Below are positions 54,101-60,100 of a DNA stretch of 64,000 nt, in pieces; positions within the stretch are counted from its first letter, which is position 1; every line of letters starts with the position of its first letter. The DNA comes from Nipponacmea schrenckii (Eukaryota; Mollusca; Gastropoda; Lottiidae), in assembly GCA_030562195.1 (NCBI GenBank), contig JAUJPP010000005.1, forward strand, positions 14,318,826 through 14,382,825. Direction: 5' to 3'. The position numbers and the translations under genes were made by a program. The notes under the pieces are model-generated. The model did not search any database and had not been told where the DNA came from. It saw only the letters and a list, made by a program, of their open reading frames with translations.

Positions 54101-57100
54101 ACATCATTAGCATAAAATTGAATAGATACTGTTTGGCGAGTCTTATTGAGTCAATTTTATTTTTCAATAAAATACACAAAACAATCCACAGAGAAACAAA
54201 CCAGATACAAATTTTAGCCATAAATACTGACTTAATACAAACTGAAGAGTCTTGTTGAGTCAATTTTCTGTCAGTGCAATACACACAAACAACCCATAGA
54301 GAAACAAAACACAAATCTGAGTCCAATAATACTTACTTTGAGGTGATGTTTTCAACTGACACGATTTAAAGGACCAGAAATCAAACGTAAGACCTGCAAA
54401 GCAAAATAAATACATGAAAGAAGTGGGTTAAATTGGTGATAGCTGAAGCTCTCATAAACAATCTCTGTGGCATCAGAATGTTTCATTCTATGAGAAGGAT
54501 TCGAACATATGGAACCTATTAGTCTAGAATTTGGAAATTATATATTTGAAACAAGCATACGGGAATACCAACCTTTAAATGCTTGTGGTTTTGTTATATC
54601 ACACGGAGAATAAGAAATATCAACTTTTTGTAAAATTGGAACGTCCAATATACAGGAATCATCTTCGAAACAAACTTTAATGTTTAGATCTGTCTTCATT
54701 TTATTTTCTGTCGGGATATTAACTAACTTATAGCTGAAAATACATAAACATTTATTAATTTTATGTTACGACAAAAGGGTATTACAAACTATTGCATTGG
54801 GGTTTTGGTTGATTTACGAGGCCTTAAAATAAATGATTTTATAAAATATATAAAGTATATTAATTAGCGAATGAAACACCTACTATAATCTTACTCTTCC
54901 AGATATATGGAAAACATCTTCCTTATCTGCAATACACAAACATAATAATTCAGGTATGAACGTCACAAAAACAAATTTCTGATAATCAATTCAATAGAGA
55001 TCATTCCAAACATCATTGTCACCAAACATGAAAACACAAAAAAATTTTGTAAAAATTATCTAATTAATCTTATACATTATTTATGAAAGTACCAAAGCAA
55101 TAGTTTTTATTAATAAATAACTGGCTTTAGTTAAAATGATTAACAAGTCGGTTTCTGACAAATTGGACCATTTCAATTAACAATTAGAGAAAAAGGCCTT
55201 ACCCCATTCATAATCAAACAGTGATATCACATATTCCATTTTACCCAATTTTAATGTCAGTTGCAGGTTGCATACATCTACATCGACCTTCAGATGAACA
55301 GTGCGTTTTATCAAACCAATGTAAATACAACAATCTATAGTGGAACAGTCTGTAGACCAGTGACATCTTGTTGAATCTGGTAAACTTGGCAGAGTAATCG
55401 ATTTGGTACATTCTATCAATTGGAAAAGATACATTTACATTAAAATACACACGGCTTTTGATTAAAACGGTAATTTTTATATCAGAGACACCATATGAAT
55501 AATATTTAATATCAAGTGCTACACATAAACCGGCGACAGGCAATATGGGACTACACATTTGCAAATACATATAATTGTATTATCTTTGTTAGTAGTTATA
55601 AGCGTATTGGATGGTACAATAAATAAAGTCAATTAGCGTGTTAAAAACACATGAGGAAATACAGCGATAAAACCTGTGGTTTGGTAAAGTAACCTTACCT
55701 TTGCGCCAGTTTCTAGAATCAGCTGGGATGTAGGGAGCCGATTCTCGATCACATCCTGGTTGTTCAAGATAATCAGCTAAACCAGTTTCTTCTAACAATT
55801 TAGTAAGGAAGATATCTGCTATCTGTGAAGCACTTGGTAGTTGTTCTCTGAGTTGGAAATTTTTCAATGAGAAACCTAAAATGACAACGAAAAGAAAGAG
55901 AAAATAAATCACACGATGACGTGAAAATCTTTGGTAAAAAGTGTTATAATTTGAGAAGAAGCCACGTTTTGGGACTAATCCATTCGTCAAGCAAAAGAAA
56001 CAAAATAAATATAAGAGCGGTTCAAACATCGGCGAAGATGCACATCATGCAAGTGAGACAAAAATAAAACTTCATTTAGCAATATATTTTCTATTTGCTC
56101 TATTAGTTAATAAACCGCATAAACTCTATTTAACTAATGTTTCATGGTGTAACTAAACCCAAAAAGATAATACTAACTGCTGAGTTCCAAAGATTCTTTA
56201 TAATTGCATAAAGGCTGTGGGATACGTTTCTTGTCTAATATCTGTTGTTCAAACAAACAATCATTTTCAGCCAAACAAACTGAAATCTTTACACTGACTT
56301 CAATTGATTTCTCTGCATCTACCTTGGATAGGAGATAACTGAAAAATATAACATATTATTCAATGAACCAGTCTTTAAAATTTGTCTTGTTTCGCAGCAA
56401 CAAAGTTGAGGACTTGTCATTAACTAGACACAGAAACTGTCAATATATGAAACCTTTGTGAAGTTATCATGTCTTTCTAAAAATCTATTTCGGTATACAA
56501 ATTCATAATTGTAACTGTTAAATAATAATAATGAAATATCACTTACTCTACTCTCACAACTCCTTTCAGATAGAAATGACTTGGTTGACCTGGAGAAAAC
56601 GATAATAAATGAAAACAATCCTTAATAAAGGTACGACATTTATACTAATAAAATGTAAGGAAATGTAAACGTTATTAAAATAATCTAAACAATTATCTTA
56701 TCATTTTGCAACAAGCAGGGTCGTACCTAAAGTATTTTCCAATGATGTAAACAACAAATTAGGTCTTGGGAGATTCATAAGGTTACAAACCGTTTCAGAA
56801 ACATAATTTAAAAATTAAAAAAAAATTTGTTTGTCATCTTTTGTCATTCAAGTACGCCTCTTTATGAATTTTTTGTCTCATTCACCACGGTGTATTTGCC
56901 TATATTACGGAGTTATGACCCTGACAAGAATCAAAATATCAATATCCTGTTATGTAACTTACCCCATGTGTACTCAAATAGTTTATGTTCATACGAGAGA
57001 TTCTCTATAGTCAGGGTTAAAGTATAATCACACATATTAACATCTACTAGAATATAGAATGATGTGCCCAGAAATCCTACATCAATACAACAATCGATAT

Positions 57101-60100
57101 TGGTGCATCTAGATCCAACATGACAGGTGAAATAATCTGGGAGTTGGGGTAAAAATTTGTCGACTTCTGATACGGGGCATTCTGAAAAAGATAAAACAGA
57201 TATATAACATAACAGGACTATATAAATAAATCCCAGAGATTTTATATAGGTCGCGCCCTTTTAGCATCCAGATCGAATGTTAATATTAGAAACATAGACA
57301 ATATTGTTATTGAAAAAACCACTGCTTATTGTCATCCAATAAATATCATCAAATCATACCATTTTTCCATCCTTTGTTGGTGGCTGGAGAAAAGACACTG
57401 GACGATCTCAGACATGGTGGAGACTTGATGTACATGGCTATTCCCAATTCTTCATATAACTTGGCTCTCAGTGCCGACGTTAAACTTTGTATACCAGCTG
57501 CTTGTTGTTTCTTAAGCCAATCACTTAATGAAAAATCTGGAAAAAAAAGAAGAAAGTTATAAAATGTCATATATACTTCATTAATATTGTACAACTGTAC
57601 GTAGGCAGAATGAATTCATACGCGTTTTATGATCTTTCCTATGAGGCAACTTACCTTTCAGAGCCAGGGTGCTGTCCCAGTCACAGACCAGTTTTGGAAT
57701 TTTGGTGTTCGTTAAAACAGGGACAGACAAGAAACATGGTTTATCTTTCTCAAAACAAACACTGATGTTCAGATTAACCACAAATTTCTTCTCAGAGTTC
57801 AAATCATCTATGGTAAATCTGAAAAATTGAATGAAATTTAAAATAATCAAGACTATTTGGTAGAAGAACCAATTATAGTTTTTAATTATGAAAAGAGTTA
57901 TGAATAAATTTCTTGAGAAGAACATTGCACAATACAGGAGTATCAACGTCTACAAATATTCTAGATTTAGTTCTGGTTTGAATTCTAAATTACGTATCCA
58001 ATGTAAGTATGAACAGAACTGGGGGAAAAATGTGTTCAAATCCACAGGGTAATGGAATAGGCACACGCTTTTAATAGGGTTATAAAACTCATAACGTTAC
58101 AACACAAGTTACATCAAATGAAATGTCATAGTATTAAAGCCTATAATGGGTTTGGTAGTCTACTTACTGCGCTGTTACTAGTTTCTGCATGGAAAGACTT
58201 TCTTTGGTTCCCCATTCATAATTGATCAGATTTCTATTAAATTCGTATTTTTCTACTCCAACACGGAAGTTGAAATTGCATGAGTCTAGGTATATGAAGG
58301 CTTCAAATGATCTTTTGAGTTTTGGGACTGGAGCACAACATTGTATACCAGTACATGAATTAGGGATGTAACATGTTAAACCATTGGATAGAGGTGGTAA
58401 ATTGGTGATAAGAGGACACTCTGTCAAATAAAGATTAATAAAAAATGAATTCCTAAATGATATTTTGTCAATTTCCATGAAATCCTTTTCAAAATCTGGC
58501 CCTAGTCATTCCTGGAACGTCATTCCTGGAACGTCATTGGATGACGGAATTGCCTTGCTTGAACGGTTTCTTCAATACGTCTCAATAAGTCATAAGAAAA
58601 TATCTTACCATTCTTCCATCCACCAACAGCTCCTGTATATACACCAGTAGTAGTATCACATTGTGGATCTTTAAGATACTGGGCTATATTCAATTCGTTA
58701 AATAATCTAGTTAAGACAATAGACGATAGTTCATTAGCTGCTGCCATTCCCTGTTCTTCTAACCATGTAGACAGAGAGAAATCTGAAAATGTTTCAAATT
58801 AATTAAGTTAAAAGTCTTTATGTTTTTATCAAAATGGCACTTAATTCTGACACAGGACATTTGTTCGTATCCCTATGTCATAACAGCCAATGGTAACAAT
58901 AGTAAAAAAAACAGATCAATTTATCTTAGCTGATTTAAAATAAACGAACTATTTTAATATATTTATAAAAGAAGACAAGATATAACAGCTCATCACACTG
59001 ACAGAAGAATGCCCTCCTAAAATATAAATGTTGAAACTTACTCTTCAGACTGTAATCGCTCTCCCAGTCACATAGTATTTTAGGTACTCGTGCATTGCTT
59101 AATATTGGTACTGTTAGACACCCAGTAGTGGAGTCAAAACAGAATGTGGCAGATACACTAATTAAATATTGTCTGGCGCCTTCTAAATTATCAATAACAA
59201 ACCTGCAATTAAAAATATTTATGCTCAGACGCCGAAACAATAATACACGTATTTGGACGTGCTAATCTGAAATATGTGTCACACCTAGAAAAAGTTCAGT
59301 TAAAATACCAAATTTATTTCGTATGCTCAAAACTATAATACTTGGAGCGTGTTTATTTGGAACCAAAATTTTATAAACCATCAGAGTTTCAGACATGCCA
59401 GTATAAATTGTTCACTGTTCCAATGTTCATAAAAAGAAAACCAACTTACTCTATTCCGACAACACCATTAATATTGAACTGTTCTCGTGTACCTGGAAGA
59501 AGTATATGTTGATATGTTATAAGCAGCCATCAAAATAAAATTACAAATACTCACTCTTTCTTATCTTAAATTACAACAGAAATTAAATAATATAGTACTA
59601 AACGCAACATATTTCAGGTTCTGTTTTAATGTTTTTATATCGACTTACTGAGCAGTATTTTAACACTGAAAATGATTTATTTTAGATATTATATCATATA
59701 AATTTTAAGTTTGCCTTTATGTTCTTGTTGTACAGACAATTAAATAGATTTTCCTACGTGCGACTATATAATAAATAAGAAATGATATATCCTTACCCCA
59801 CTGATAATTGAGTAATGTTTTCTTGAAGACGAGGTTTTCCAGTGAGACAGTAAGAGTATAATCACAGGCATTCAGAAAGACTTTAACATTAAATGATCGA
59901 CCAATTACAGGAACTGTCACACAGCAGTCAATACCAGTGCAAAAATCGGGAATTCGACACGTGGCATAGTCTGGTAGTTTACCAAAATCCAGGGTTTGAA
60001 TTGGACAGTCTGAAAAAAAAAATGCCATATTACGATGAGAGTGTAACGGGTGAGTGTAACGGGTGAGCCCCTTTGATTTATCTCGAATTATCCGACCTTT

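Noticed and set aside
54884..54926. Earlier GTAAG donor inside exon b of cassette 6
   Set aside because: It gives the wrong phase for the next exon; the GTAGGTG donor further on restores the normal 43-bp length and phase.
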